From assembly GCF_900452385.1 (NCBI RefSeq), contig NZ_UGOA01000001.1, forward strand, positions 2,996,001 through 3,060,000: a stretch of DNA of 64,000 nt, read 5' to 3'. Position 1 is the stretch's first letter. Every line of letters starts with the position of its first letter. Below are positions 19,186 to 28,107 of the stretch, piece by piece. The translations under genes and the position numbers were made by a program. Origin of the DNA: Legionella donaldsonii. GTDB lineage: Bacteria; Pseudomonadota; Gammaproteobacteria; Legionellales; Legionellaceae. The notes beneath the pieces were generated by a model, which was not told the DNA's origin, did not search any database, and saw only the letters and a program-made list of their open reading frames with translations.

Positions 19186-19564
19186 AGTGATAGGTTCTGC
19201 CTCTCTTCAAATGTTTCAGTGCCTGGCGAATTTGTCATTCATCGAAGATGAATTAGCTAGAAATGACGAACATCGCAAGATCGATGATATCGGTCAAATT
19301 ATAAGGAAGTACAACTTGCATTAAAAGGCACTCAGGCCCTCTTTGGCTTCAATTTAATTTTATCTTGAAATAAAATAATGCTTTTTGATCTTGTCTTCTA
19401 CTCACCATTTTCTTACGATCCGCCCGGAACATCCAAGCGTATGCGTTTTATCAAGTCACTACAAATAAGTGCTGCCGTTAAATACGCCTATGAAACGCTC
19501 TAATTTCCAAATTCAAGCAACTGAGCATAAGAAAGTGGTCTTTTAATGAAGAAGAGATTCAACG
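19186..19564. other. 379-bp intergenic region
   Basis: Divergent spacer between ldcA and the membrane-protein gene. I see no gene, hairpin or repeat that stands out. The last 20 nt carry a purine-rich GAAGAAGAG ribosome binding site for the gene at 19565. Confidence 0.5.
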
Positions 19565-20959
19565 ATGCCTAAATTAAGTGATAGGAAAGCCAAAACCCTT
19601 AAGCTCATTGTTTTACGCTATTTGCAAGGGGCAAATTTGGACTTTACCAAAGAGAGTTTAGAAAAAGAATGTCTCGAGTTAAATTATCCTTGCCAGGATC
19701 TCTTTGAATTCATTGAGTTAAAAGATGAGAATGATCCGCTTCTTCTTGCTATCTTAGGCAGTCTTGGCGTTAAAAAAAATAGGCCTAACCGTGCTTCTAA
19801 AGCTGATTCTAAAACAGAGGGCGCCTATGAAAAACTCTTTGCGAACTCTAAAAATCTTTATGAGCTTTTGACCCATCTTTATCATGATGGCCATCATCAT
19901 CTGGGTTACTTGTTAAAAGTAATTGATAAAACGAAGCCTTCTTATTGGTGGACTCTAATTGCCGGCGCCCTCTCCAGTATTGGTTTGGGCAGTTGGGCTT
20001 ATAACAGTGGCGCAGGACATGCCATTCTTATCTGGATTGAGAGAATTGCCCCACCACTCATTCACTGGCTCTCTAAATCGGTCTCTATCTTGCGTAATAT
20101 GCCACTGCTTGGCGTCATCTATAACAGTCTGACCCTTAGCTGGATTTGGCGCAGCACGTTGGCTTATGGTACGACAACCAACCCACGTAAAGTGTATTAT
20201 TTATTCTTCGAAACGCTCGCAAAAACACTAACCATTATCGCCTATCTATTAGCTTTAATGGCTATAGGGCATATGACTATAATTCCTGCCTGCCTTTTTA
20301 TTGCCAGTAGCTTTAGTGATGTCGTGAAAAGCGTCTGTTCATTGTTTATCAATTATCAACAAAAGAAAACCATTGATTTTGTTATCGATAAATCGGCTCC
20401 CTGGGAAAAACAAGCCCAGCAAAGAAGAAGTATTAATTTGATCGAACGCTCTTCAGAAACCGTATGGGTTAAATTATTAGCAGCCGGTTTTACAACCCTG
20501 ACAGTAGCCTTCATGTGTCTAATTCCACCTAGCTTCTTTCTCAGTGTCAGTTGTTTAACTGTTATGGCATTGGTTTTTTTAGCGAAACACTCGCTTCTTG
20601 CAAGCGTTCACGAATTATTTGCTGTGAAATTGCAGGTGAGTATTAACGAGATTGGTCCTCCGGACGATCCTGACCTACGCCCGGTAATCGTCATAGAAGA
20701 AACAGGCCCTGCGTTTGAACAAGAACCAGACCTGGCCAAAATTGTATTGGGCCTTGTTGATACTGTAGTAAATGTTGTAACTGAGCATAGTCCTACTACA
20801 ATAATAAAAAGACTCGGGGGTAGAGGAACGCCTGAGCCAACGTCGCCTATCGATCATCAACATTTCCCCCCTGTATTAGTAACACCTTCAGATAAAGGAA
20901 GTCAGGGTCAAATCACAGAGGAAAGGGAGAATAGCACCACGTTCAAGCTGGATGATTGA
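19565..20959 (+). CDS. multi-pass membrane protein of unknown function, effector candidate
   Basis: 464 residues, no family recognised. The N-terminal about 115 residues are soluble and charged. Hydrophobic segments follow near 122-145, 170-195, 215-255 and 300-345. The C-terminal about 110 residues are soluble, acidic and rich in Pro, Thr and Ser, ending ERENSTTFKLDD. An acidic, polar C-terminus is typical of Dot/Icm secretion signals; the assignment as an effector is inference. It lies at the start of an accessory gene stretch. Confidence 0.72.
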   Translation: MPKLSDRKAKTLKLIVLRYLQGANLDFTKESLEKECLELNYPCQDLFEFIELKDENDPLLLAILGSLGVKKNRPNRASKADSKTEGAYEKLFANSKNLYELLTHLYHDGHHHLGYLLKVIDKTKPSYWWTLIAGALSSIGLGSWAYNSGAGHAILIWIERIAPPLIHWLSKSVSILRNMPLLGVIYNSLTLSWIWRSTLAYGTTTNPRKVYYLFFETLAKTLTIIAYLLALMAIGHMTIIPACLFIASSFSDVVKSVCSLFINYQQKKTIDFVIDKSAPWEKQAQQRRSINLIERSSETVWVKLLAAGFTTLTVAFMCLIPPSFFLSVSCLTVMALVFLAKHSLLASVHELFAVKLQVSINEIGPPDDPDLRPVIVIEETGPAFEQEPDLAKIVLGLVDTVVNVVTEHSPTTIIKRLGGRGTPEPTSPIDHQHFPPVLVTPSDKGSQGQITEERENSTTFKLDD

Positions 20960-21013
20960 ACGAAACGTTTAACACTATCGGGTATGACTGACTCTTATTC
21001 ACGACCAATCTAG

Positions 21014-21232
21014 TTAGATGCAAACCAATGGTGAGTTTCCAATGTTCGAATCATCCTCAAACCTGATTTTTTCAACGGGCCTACAGGAGGTCCCTGTTCT
21101 GCCATTAAATAGGGTGTCTATATTCCCGTATTTGGAAATACAAAGTTCTTCCGGTATTCCCGCTGGTTTTTCTTTGGGTGCGTAGGCTCTTAGATTTAAG
21201 AGTTGCTCAGGAGTATACGTTAGTCTTGTCAT
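21014..21232 (-). CDS. small protein with eIF4E-binding-like motif
   Basis: 72 residues from ATG 21232; a TTG-started form to 21244 would add four residues but has no ribosome binding site, whereas TGAGA precedes the ATG. Residues 6-15 read YTPEQLLNLR, which fits the eukaryotic eIF4E-binding consensus Y-x4-L-hydrophobic with the common basic residue at position 10 (compare 4E-T YTKEELLDIK and 4E-BP YDRKFLMECR). The rest is polar with no known domain. No signal peptide. It lies on the minus strand between effector-like genes. Existence of the gene is not certain because it is short. Confidence 0.5.
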   Translation of the reverse strand: MTRLTYTPEQLLNLRAYAPKEKPAGIPEELCISKYGNIDTLFNGRTGTSCRPVEKIRFEDDSNIGNSPLVCI

Positions 21233-21304
21233 CTTATTTCTCAAAATTATTTAAAGGGAACGGGATAATACAAGAATAAAACTAAAGAGCAAGCATCGTG
21301 AATA

Positions 21305-21336
21305 AAGAGGGATTATTAACGAATAATCCCTTTTTT
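21305..21336. terminator. bidirectional rho-independent terminator
   Basis: GGGATTATT-AACG-AATAATCCC followed by TTTTTT, with an A-rich 5' flank, so it also terminates in the minus direction. It lies just past the stop codon of the minus-strand gene 21376-21654 and probably ends its transcript. Confidence 0.7.
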
Positions 21337-21375
21337 AAAGCCAGTACTTTTATTTAAACGGCTGGTCGCTAAAAG

Positions 21376-21654
21376 CTAATCTTTTGCAAAAATCGCTAAC
21401 GGATTTTGAGGTTGTAACGACGCCTCCATGAGGGACTTCATTACGGCCTCTCTCAATTTTGGCACTACAGGTGGCTTTTTTTCTGTTATGTTTGTCGTGT
21501 CTTCCTGTTTAGGAGAAACACCAACAACATTCGGTGCCAAATCCTTATAAGCAGTCTTGGGATGATAATGAGCACCAAAAAAGCCAGCTGCTAAACGAGG
21601 TGAAATTTTATTATTGCTCATGATATTCACTTTATAACTATCATTTGATTTCAT
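21376..21654 (-). CDS. small hypothetical protein
   Basis: 92 residues (81 if the internal ATG at 21621 is used). Basic and Pro/Lys-rich in the middle (EKKPPVVPKLREAVMKSLMEA), no signal peptide and no family recognised. It is followed by a strong terminator, which supports it as a real transcript. Confidence 0.5.
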   Translation of the reverse strand: MKSNDSYKVNIMSNNKISPRLAAGFFGAHYHPKTAYKDLAPNVVGVSPKQEDTTNITEKKPPVVPKLREAVMKSLMEASLQPQNPLAIFAKD

Positions 21655-21829
21655 CTTAGCAAAGCTAGCTTAAGTGATTATTAAGCCGATCATTAGGCAA
21701 GAAATTTATTTTTTTCCATCCCTGAATCCTCGTGTATGTCGTGTAAACCCTTTTGATTGAACAAAAAGACATCATATGTTTGATTTTTTGTCTATAGTTA
21801 GAACATAAGATAACCAAGGATGGATAATT

Positions 21830-23089
21830 ATGTTTGATCTACTCCCGGTTGCTGGCGGTTTGCTCAGCCAAAAAAGAAAACAAATTAATGAACTCAATAC
21901 CATTTTAAAAAAAATGAATCGTTGTGAAGTCTATAACCCTGAACGTCTGCAACATTACCTCGATAAATTGATTGCTTTTCATAAAAAAACCTTTGTAAAA
22001 AAAGAAGCCGAACAACCCATTCGAACCTGGTTTGCCGACCATCCGCTGTTTAGGACACAAAGGCAAGTTGAACAAATTATTAATAAGCACCGGTTACGAT
22101 TGGAAGTAGTGAACCTTTTCCAGCAAATTAATCTGGTTTCACTTTACAGAGAGTATGAAGGCAAGGACAGTTTTAAAACCTTAATTAAAGCCCGTATTAC
22201 CGCTATCAACCCGCATTATAAAGTAGCCTCTCTGGGTGGCGGCAATAACCCACTTGTTAGAATCTCCCTGGCAAAAGAACAGCATTGTGTTGTCCGCTTT
22301 TTAAGATTGAACAGCAGCGAGGATGCCGCAGGGATTTCACCCAGAATAGCGCGGGAACGTATCGCGGGCATGAAACAGATCCCTCAACCTTATTTTCTCA
22401 GTCAGCTCGAAGACGACCGTCACGAAGTAACTTATCTGGAATGTAGTGAGTATTATGAACACGGTAGCCTTGAAAGGCTTTTTGATGAATTACACCAACA
22501 AGGAAACGACGAAACAGCAATCGATTTGAACCCATTAATTCTTTTGTATGCACGCCAGTTCCTGGCGTTCTTTATAGAATTAAACCAACATGATGTTTGG
22601 TATACGGATCTGAAACCCAGCAATGTTCTATTGAATCAGGATGGCGACATTATTATTAGTGATGTCAAAGGTCTTGTCATCTCATCTACAAAAATGGTCC
22701 GCAGTTCCCAAACGAGCACGTCTGCCGCTTATTACCAATCCTCTGTTTATAAAGACAATGAAATGAATCTGGAGCGATTGCAACGGCAAACTCTGGCGAA
22801 TACCTTGTATGAGCTAGCCTGTGATAAATTGCCAGTTCCCAAAATCACCCATCATCCTAACTGGAGAAACAAATATGATTTTGAGCAGGCTTGCTTTCAA
22901 TCAGAGGAAGGCCAGTTCATTAAAACTATGATTCTTGAGCTCAACAAACGTCGTTCCAAGCCTTTAAGTTATTTCTTAAATAGCCTTGATACCTTTACCA
23001 AGGCCAAAGAACAACAATCTCAAGCGTTGCACGAAGAAGGGCATCCCCATGTAGGATTAGATGACTCCCGTTCTTCTTTTACATTCTGA
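21830..23089 (+). CDS. eukaryotic-like protein kinase with altered motifs
   Basis: 419 residues. Residues about 130-380 show a protein-kinase fold pattern: a glycine-rich stretch LGGGNNPLVRI (135-145), a beta-3 strand HCVVRFLRL in which Arg156 stands where the ATP-binding Lys is expected, the catalytic loop YTDLKPSNVLL (Asp260, in place of HRD) and SDVKG (Asp278, in place of DFG). Loop and metal-binding residues are kept, so activity is possible but atypical. Legionella translocates several such LegK kinases. A helical N-terminal domain precedes it. AAGGA at 21816-21820 fits the start. Confidence 0.78.
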   Translation: MFDLLPVAGGLLSQKRKQINELNTILKKMNRCEVYNPERLQHYLDKLIAFHKKTFVKKEAEQPIRTWFADHPLFRTQRQVEQIINKHRLRLEVVNLFQQINLVSLYREYEGKDSFKTLIKARITAINPHYKVASLGGGNNPLVRISLAKEQHCVVRFLRLNSSEDAAGISPRIARERIAGMKQIPQPYFLSQLEDDRHEVTYLECSEYYEHGSLERLFDELHQQGNDETAIDLNPLILLYARQFLAFFIELNQHDVWYTDLKPSNVLLNQDGDIIISDVKGLVISSTKMVRSSQTSTSAAYYQSSVYKDNEMNLERLQRQTLANTLYELACDKLPVPKITHHPNWRNKYDFEQACFQSEEGQFIKTMILELNKRRSKPLSYFLNSLDTFTKAKEQQSQALHEEGHPHVGLDDSRSSFTF

Positions 23090-23147
23090 GGCGAAGGTAT
23101 CGTCCCATTTATTTGAATAATAAAAAGAGTGCCCGGCTGCTATTATT

Positions 23148-24035
23148 ATGAAAATATCTAATCCAAACACGGTTTTAAATACTGAAGCCATCTTGGGCGA
23201 AAGCCCTCTATGGTCTGTAGAAGAAGGGGTTCTGTACTGGCTTGATTGCCTTCGACCAGCGATTTATCGTTTCAATCCACTGACGGGTGAGAATCGTGCC
23301 ATTGTTTTAGACCAGATAGTCACCAGTGTTGCCTTGCATTCGCCTGACTACTTACTGGTTACTGTTGAACAGGGATATGCCTTCGTCAATTTAAAAACAG
23401 GGCAATTAGACCTTATTGCCGATCCTTATGCCAAAAAAGCGGTGATTTTTAACGATGGGAAATGTGATCGCAAAGGACGTTTTTGGTCGGGTACGGCAGC
23501 CAAAGATTGGCAGTCACCGATTGGTATTCTCTTTCAATTAACCGCGGACTTATCGTTTAAACCGATGGCCGAGGGGTTTATCTTATCGAATGGTATTGGC
23601 TTTAGTCCTGATAACAAACATTTGTATTTTGCCGATTCAATGGTTCACACGATTTATCGTTTTGACTTTGACTTGCAAAACGGAACAATCACTAACAAAG
23701 AACACTTTATCGCTATACCTGATAATGACGGGTTACCAGATGGTCTAACCGTTGATGCGGATGGATTTTTATGGGTTGCCATGTGGGATGGCAGTTGTAT
23801 TAATCGTTACAGCCCACTGGGGGAAAAAGTCAGCTCCATCCCATTACCGATTCCACGGCCCACCAGTGTGGCCTTTGGTGATTACGATCTTTCCACTCTC
23901 TATGTTACCTCTGCTCGCATGGGTTTAAGTAATGAACAGTTACAACAAAATCCTGCATCAGGCAATTTATTTGCAATCAAAACACCTTATCGCGGTTTAC
24001 CTGAGCCTTTTTTCAAAACAAATCCCTCAAGATAA
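23148..24035 (+). CDS. SMP-30/gluconolactonase/LRE family protein
   Basis: 295-residue six-bladed beta-propeller hydrolase. Family features: LGESPLWSVEEGVLYWLD at the N-terminus (metal-binding Glu), NDGKCDRKGRFWSGT, LSNGIGFSPDNKHLYFADS, and DGLPDGLTVDADGFLWVAMWDG (metal-binding Asn/Asp). Members hydrolyse sugar or other lactones using a divalent metal. It is a single gene with no sugar-pathway neighbours, so the substrate is open. Confidence 0.92.
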   Translation: MKISNPNTVLNTEAILGESPLWSVEEGVLYWLDCLRPAIYRFNPLTGENRAIVLDQIVTSVALHSPDYLLVTVEQGYAFVNLKTGQLDLIADPYAKKAVIFNDGKCDRKGRFWSGTAAKDWQSPIGILFQLTADLSFKPMAEGFILSNGIGFSPDNKHLYFADSMVHTIYRFDFDLQNGTITNKEHFIAIPDNDGLPDGLTVDADGFLWVAMWDGSCINRYSPLGEKVSSIPLPIPRPTSVAFGDYDLSTLYVTSARMGLSNEQLQQNPASGNLFAIKTPYRGLPEPFFKTNPSR

Positions 24036-24056
24036 CACCCTGTAAGATGAGAAAAT

Positions 24057-24815
24057 TTAATCTGGTTGGATTTCCCTGGCCTTCGCCTCTACCATCCTTT
24101 TGAGCCGCGATGCGTCTTGGGGTGCATTCGCTTTTTCATCATTATCAAAATAACAATAAACTGCTTTTCCATCGTTTTGCCAATGGATAATTTTCTCGGC
24201 ACATTCAGCTAATTTGTAATCGTCATAGGCCCCTTTATATGCCTCTATCTCTGGACCATGCATGCGGATATAGATAAAGGAAGCCGTCACAATTTCCGGG
24301 GTTTGATAATTTTTATGATCATAGAAGCAAAGTGCCATTTGATGCGCATTAAGTAAGTCATACAGTTCTGGGCAAAACCAACTTTTATGGCGAAACTCAA
24401 AGGTGTAGAGGTATTTGAGAGGCAAGCTTTCTATAAACTCTTGTAGCCGAGGGATGTTTAAAGGCCAGTAAGGAGGAAATTGAAATAAAATTGGACCTAG
24501 TTTTTCTTCAAAATGGCTAAACGCGTTTAATAGTTTTTCAACAGTCTCATTCGTTTCTTGTAATCGTTTTATATGGGTAATATAGCGATTAGCCTTGCAG
24601 GAAAAAACAAAATTTTCAGGCGTTAATTCTAACCAGGTTTTTATATTTTTCTCTTTTGGTATTTGATAAAAGCTATTATTAAGCTCGACAGAATCAAAGG
24701 TCGTCGCATAATAAGGCAAGACCTCTTTAGGCTTGATCTTTTCTGGATAAAAGATACCAATCCAACCATCAAAACTCCAACCAGAGGTTCCTATATAGAC
24801 ATGGTTCTGCTGCAC
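24057..24815 (-). CDS. DUF72 family protein (YecE-like)
   Basis: 252 residues. The N-terminus YIGTSGWSFDGW, followed by FYPEKIKPKEVLPYYATTFDSVELNNSFYQ, is the DUF72 signature; further on come FVFSCKANRYITH, GPILFQFPP and YCYFDNDEKANAPQDASRL. A TIM-barrel fold of unknown function. Starts with GTG 24815, with an AGGGAAG ribosome binding site just upstream; convergent with the SMP-30 gene. Confidence 0.93.
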   Translation of the reverse strand: MQQNHVYIGTSGWSFDGWIGIFYPEKIKPKEVLPYYATTFDSVELNNSFYQIPKEKNIKTWLELTPENFVFSCKANRYITHIKRLQETNETVEKLLNAFSHFEEKLGPILFQFPPYWPLNIPRLQEFIESLPLKYLYTFEFRHKSWFCPELYDLLNAHQMALCFYDHKNYQTPEIVTASFIYIRMHGPEIEAYKGAYDDYKLAECAEKIIHWQNDGKAVYCYFDNDEKANAPQDASRLKRMVEAKAREIQPD

Positions 24816-24953
24816 AAGACTTCCCTATCGCTATGGCTGTTATATTTACTATAGCCAAAGACCTCAAAGAGAGCACTCACAATGGTCATCCCTTTTTAAA
24901 CTTGCACCCGGACTCCCTTTGCCTGTAATCCGGGTACACCGTGAGGTATTAGA

Positions 24954-25760
24954 CTAAATTATTTGGCCACTCCCTCTATAAGCCGGATCCTCACCCTCCA
25001 TACAAGCAGACACCCAGGTAGTCCCAAGGCGGGTAATGACTTCAATTCCCTGGACCAGGGCATTAATCGGCGTCATGATTGCCAGAGAAAGAGTTAAGGA
25101 TAAATCGACACTCGTATCACGGAAACACTCCTGAGCATGGAGAGGCCTGGCTATAATCACATTGGCAATACAATTTAGGGCATTTTCTACTGCTCGCAAA
25201 GCGTGATGCAGTGAATGAAATCCCGTTTCAATTGGCATACCTGCTGTATAAAATACGCCCCCAAGAAAGTTGCCTACATCTTTATAGCTATTAAAGAATC
25301 GATTCATAAAATATTTTGACGACGGGAGAAGATGCTCCACTTCACCTGCGTCAGTAGCAAATTTTTTAAACCAATTCTTTTTGGATAAGTCGTCTGTGAT
25401 TTCTTTTCCTGCAATCCAGCAAGACGCTATATTAAACATGAATTCCATTGCTGAGCAGAGCAGGTTAATAGGTGCCATTACTCCCATAAGAAGCCCTAAT
25501 GAAACTTCTACGCTTAGATCCGACAAGGCATCACTGGCAGCCATCGGTTTGCAAATAACTAAATTGCCCACCGTACGCAGAACAGACCAGATGGCCCTTA
25601 CTGCATAAAAACAGGCCGCCAAACCATTTGCGATGGGTAAATAAGCAGGTTTTGCTAAACCCAACCAAAATTCCCCAGGGTTTTTGTAAGAGGTAACCTT
25701 GGAATTCGGTAAAAGTCCCAGCTGTTCTAATGACGCCATCTCTCCACTGAAAGAAGTCAT
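24954..25760 (-). CDS. internally duplicated hydrophobic protein, effector candidate
   Basis: 268 residues made of two related halves of about 70 residues. Copy 1 (about 49-118) runs ACFYAVRAIWSVLRTVGNLV... to MAPINLLCSAMEF; copy 2 (about 184-253) runs SLHHALRAVENALNCIANVI... to MTPINALVQGIEV. Shared features: a helix with ALRAI/V, I-x-[AC]-[RK]-P, an S-D-x-S-V-[ED]-[VL]-S-L-x-L box and the M-x-P-I-N motif. It is amphipathic to hydrophobic and may associate with membranes. No known family. An AAGGAG ribosome binding site supports the start. Confidence 0.72.
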   Translation of the reverse strand: MTSFSGEMASLEQLGLLPNSKVTSYKNPGEFWLGLAKPAYLPIANGLAACFYAVRAIWSVLRTVGNLVICKPMAASDALSDLSVEVSLGLLMGVMAPINLLCSAMEFMFNIASCWIAGKEITDDLSKKNWFKKFATDAGEVEHLLPSSKYFMNRFFNSYKDVGNFLGGVFYTAGMPIETGFHSLHHALRAVENALNCIANVIIARPLHAQECFRDTSVDLSLTLSLAIMTPINALVQGIEVITRLGTTWVSACMEGEDPAYRGSGQII

Positions 25761-26003
25761 TTCTTCTCCTTGATCTGTTCTTTATTTAATTCGCGCCAAG
25801 CATACACCAGTGGGCAACTTGCAGGCAATTCGCTTATTTACTTTTCTTGTTATTTACAACCTATACCCATTAGGTGAGATTCTGGCGCATATTCCACTGA
25901 AGAGTGCAGCAGGGATTTTTCCTCTTTTTATTCAGAAAATATTTTACAAAACGTATTAATTAAGTACCATTATTGCCCCGCAAACTCTAGAGTAAATCCG
26001 ACA

Positions 26004-27050
26004 ATGGGTATTAGAAAAGTTCTTATTCTTGCTAACGGAACCGTTTCAGTAACCCAAAAGCAATCGGTTAGAGACGGATTTTTCGGCTTTTTTAATTTCC
26101 GCAACGCGGCTACCTGGTTAATGTTTGATCCAGGTAATTTTATTAACCAATTAGCTGAACAGTGCAAAGAGGAACATCGACTTGTTCTTGATGGCCCAGG
26201 TACCGATGTGACTAATGACAAGGGCTCGCTAATAAAATCGGTCAGTGCTTTAATCGACGGGCATATAGGTGATAGCGGCATTAATGCTAATTTTGAAAAA
26301 ATTAAGCGCTTTTTAAAAAAACAGTCTGATGAAGCCGCTATGGCAGGCGATAGCTTGATCGTTTGCGGGGTAGGTTGGAGTCGTGGTGCATTCCTTCTGC
26401 TTCAAATGAAGGAATGGCTTGAAGGAAAAGCAGTAAAAAAAGACATCAACATCGAGGCAGTTTACCTCCATTATATTGACTCGGTAGCAGGGGGGCCTAC
26501 CGACCGATTACGATACCTTAAAGTCCCATCCTATCGCCCCAAAGCACCGATGCATTTAGGGGTACACAGTTATTTATCAAACACGGGTAATCTTAACCTT
26601 TGGGCCTATATCCTGCGATATCTTCCTGAAGAATACCGGGTAAACACGCCTTTTTTTAGTGGCGTTCTCGACAAGACTGAAAATACAATCCATTCCGTCT
26701 CTGGAGTAGACTATAAGCATCATTCGGCAAGCTGGTTATTTCCTGCTTCTCATGAAGCACTGGTAGGGAAATCAAGCAATAAAATTGAGCGATGGGCTGG
26801 CGATCTTGTTTTGGCTAATATTGTGCGCCACTTGGTGGATCTTTCCTTTACCCTGGATGATCAATGGGCAAAGAAAATACTTAAGAGAGGGAAAACAGCG
26901 TTAGAGCAGTTACGTCAATGCAATCCTGCTCTTACAAGCTGCAGAAAATACCTGGATTTCGAACAGCCCGAAACAACTCTTTTGGGCAGAGAGCTGACCG
27001 AAAGAGACAACATTGACTCCTGTCTCAGCATGAGGGATTTTACTTTGTAA
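26004..27050 (+). CDS. DUF2235-like alpha/beta hydrolase
   Basis: 348 residues. The nucleophile elbow CGVGWSRGAF (Ser126) and the strand LHYIDSVAG (Asp159) match the GxSRGA and DTV elements of DUF2235 proteins, the fold of T6SS Tle1 phospholipases; LVLDGPGT near residue 58 corresponds to the G-x-GT strand. The catalytic His probably lies in HHSASWLFPASHEALVG (about 230-250). No signal peptide. A lipase/phospholipase role in the host is inference. Its stop codon overlaps the end of the convergent protease gene by 11 nt. Confidence 0.7.
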   Translation: MGIRKVLILANGTVSVTQKQSVRDGFFGFFNFRNAATWLMFDPGNFINQLAEQCKEEHRLVLDGPGTDVTNDKGSLIKSVSALIDGHIGDSGINANFEKIKRFLKKQSDEAAMAGDSLIVCGVGWSRGAFLLLQMKEWLEGKAVKKDINIEAVYLHYIDSVAGGPTDRLRYLKVPSYRPKAPMHLGVHSYLSNTGNLNLWAYILRYLPEEYRVNTPFFSGVLDKTENTIHSVSGVDYKHHSASWLFPASHEALVGKSSNKIERWAGDLVLANIVRHLVDLSFTLDDQWAKKILKRGKTALEQLRQCNPALTSCRKYLDFEQPETTLLGRELTERDNIDSCLSMRDFTL

Positions 27051-27933
27051 ATAAGGTGTTGGGCACGATTTGCTCGATCCATCCACGGACATGGCTTATT
27101 CGTGGAAACCACGATTTGTCACCATAGGCAGCATTTCCACTACCATTTGAATTAATCCCTACAATGGCCCAACCATTTTCAGTTCTAATCCACGCAGGGC
27201 CACCACTATCTCCCGAACCAAGAATACCTGAAAGCGCAGAAACTGGTTTAGTAATACCCTCCTCCGTAAATGGATTAGACAGCGAACCATCTTCTTTAGG
27301 TAACCAAATCCCTATGTAATTGCCGGCATCCCCTTTTTTAGGTACCGGTTCAACAGCCTCCTCAACAGATTCAATTAATCCCTTAGCTGCGGCTGGACGA
27401 TCACCGGTGTCAATTGAAGTATCCTGCCCCTTTTTACCAGCCCCACGCCAACCATAACCAATAAAGGTTAACATCTTTCCTTTTTCATGATTTCCCCCAT
27501 ACAGAACGGGCTGAGCCCCGCCATCTGTCACCTTCTCTTTCAAACGTACGATGGCAAAATCATAGCCAGTCCGAGTCGTAAGATTTCCATTCCATAAAGG
27601 ATGAAAGAAAACCGCCTCACCCTGATATTCTGTTCCATCAATAGTCTGGTACGTGTAATAAGACGCCTTGATCCCATCTGTAAATAAATGACCTGCCGTT
27701 AAGACATACCCATGTCCCTTATAGTTACCAATCCACGATCCAGAACCCGAGCTTTCGTCACCCTCAAGGTAGATTAAGGACGCAAATTGCGGCTCTAAGG
27801 CCAGAGACTCCGCTTTCTTAAAACCCGATTTTTGATAGGTACTCTCCAGGATAATGACCGACCAGGCAGGTGTTGTTACCAGGATGGCGACGCTACTAAC
27901 GAATGCCGCATAAAATCGCAAAAAGGATTTCAT
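27040..27933 (-). CDS. secreted trypsin-like serine protease
   Basis: 297 residues with a signal peptide (YAAFVSSVAILVTTPAWSV). Chymotrypsin-fold triad visible: LTAGHL (His82), GYDFAIVRL (Asp125) and GSGDSGGPAW (Ser243). Exported to the periplasm and, in Legionella, possibly onward through the type II system (Lsp); the export route is inference. A GGAG site precedes the ATG. It has no domain beyond the protease. Confidence 0.9.
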   Translation of the reverse strand: MKSFLRFYAAFVSSVAILVTTPAWSVIILESTYQKSGFKKAESLALEPQFASLIYLEGDESSGSGSWIGNYKGHGYVLTAGHLFTDGIKASYYTYQTIDGTEYQGEAVFFHPLWNGNLTTRTGYDFAIVRLKEKVTDGGAQPVLYGGNHEKGKMLTFIGYGWRGAGKKGQDTSIDTGDRPAAAKGLIESVEEAVEPVPKKGDAGNYIGIWLPKEDGSLSNPFTEEGITKPVSALSGILGSGDSGGPAWIRTENGWAIVGINSNGSGNAAYGDKSWFPRISHVRGWIEQIVPNTLFTK

Positions 27934-28107
27934 GATTATCTCCGTCTTGGTCTCAGCAATGGAATTGTCAGGGATTTTTTCTTTTCACGCATGAGGTATC
28001 GCTTCTCTTGATCAAGCACTCCATAGTTTTAATATAGAACACAAAGATTAACTATTAACTCAAAATTATTTGATATTATGCTAGATACTTAATAGAACGA
28101 GACTACT

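Noticed and set aside
19058-19324. 88-codon plus-strand frame over the start of ldcA
   Set aside because: Mostly antisense to ldcA, without ribosome binding site or recognisable product.
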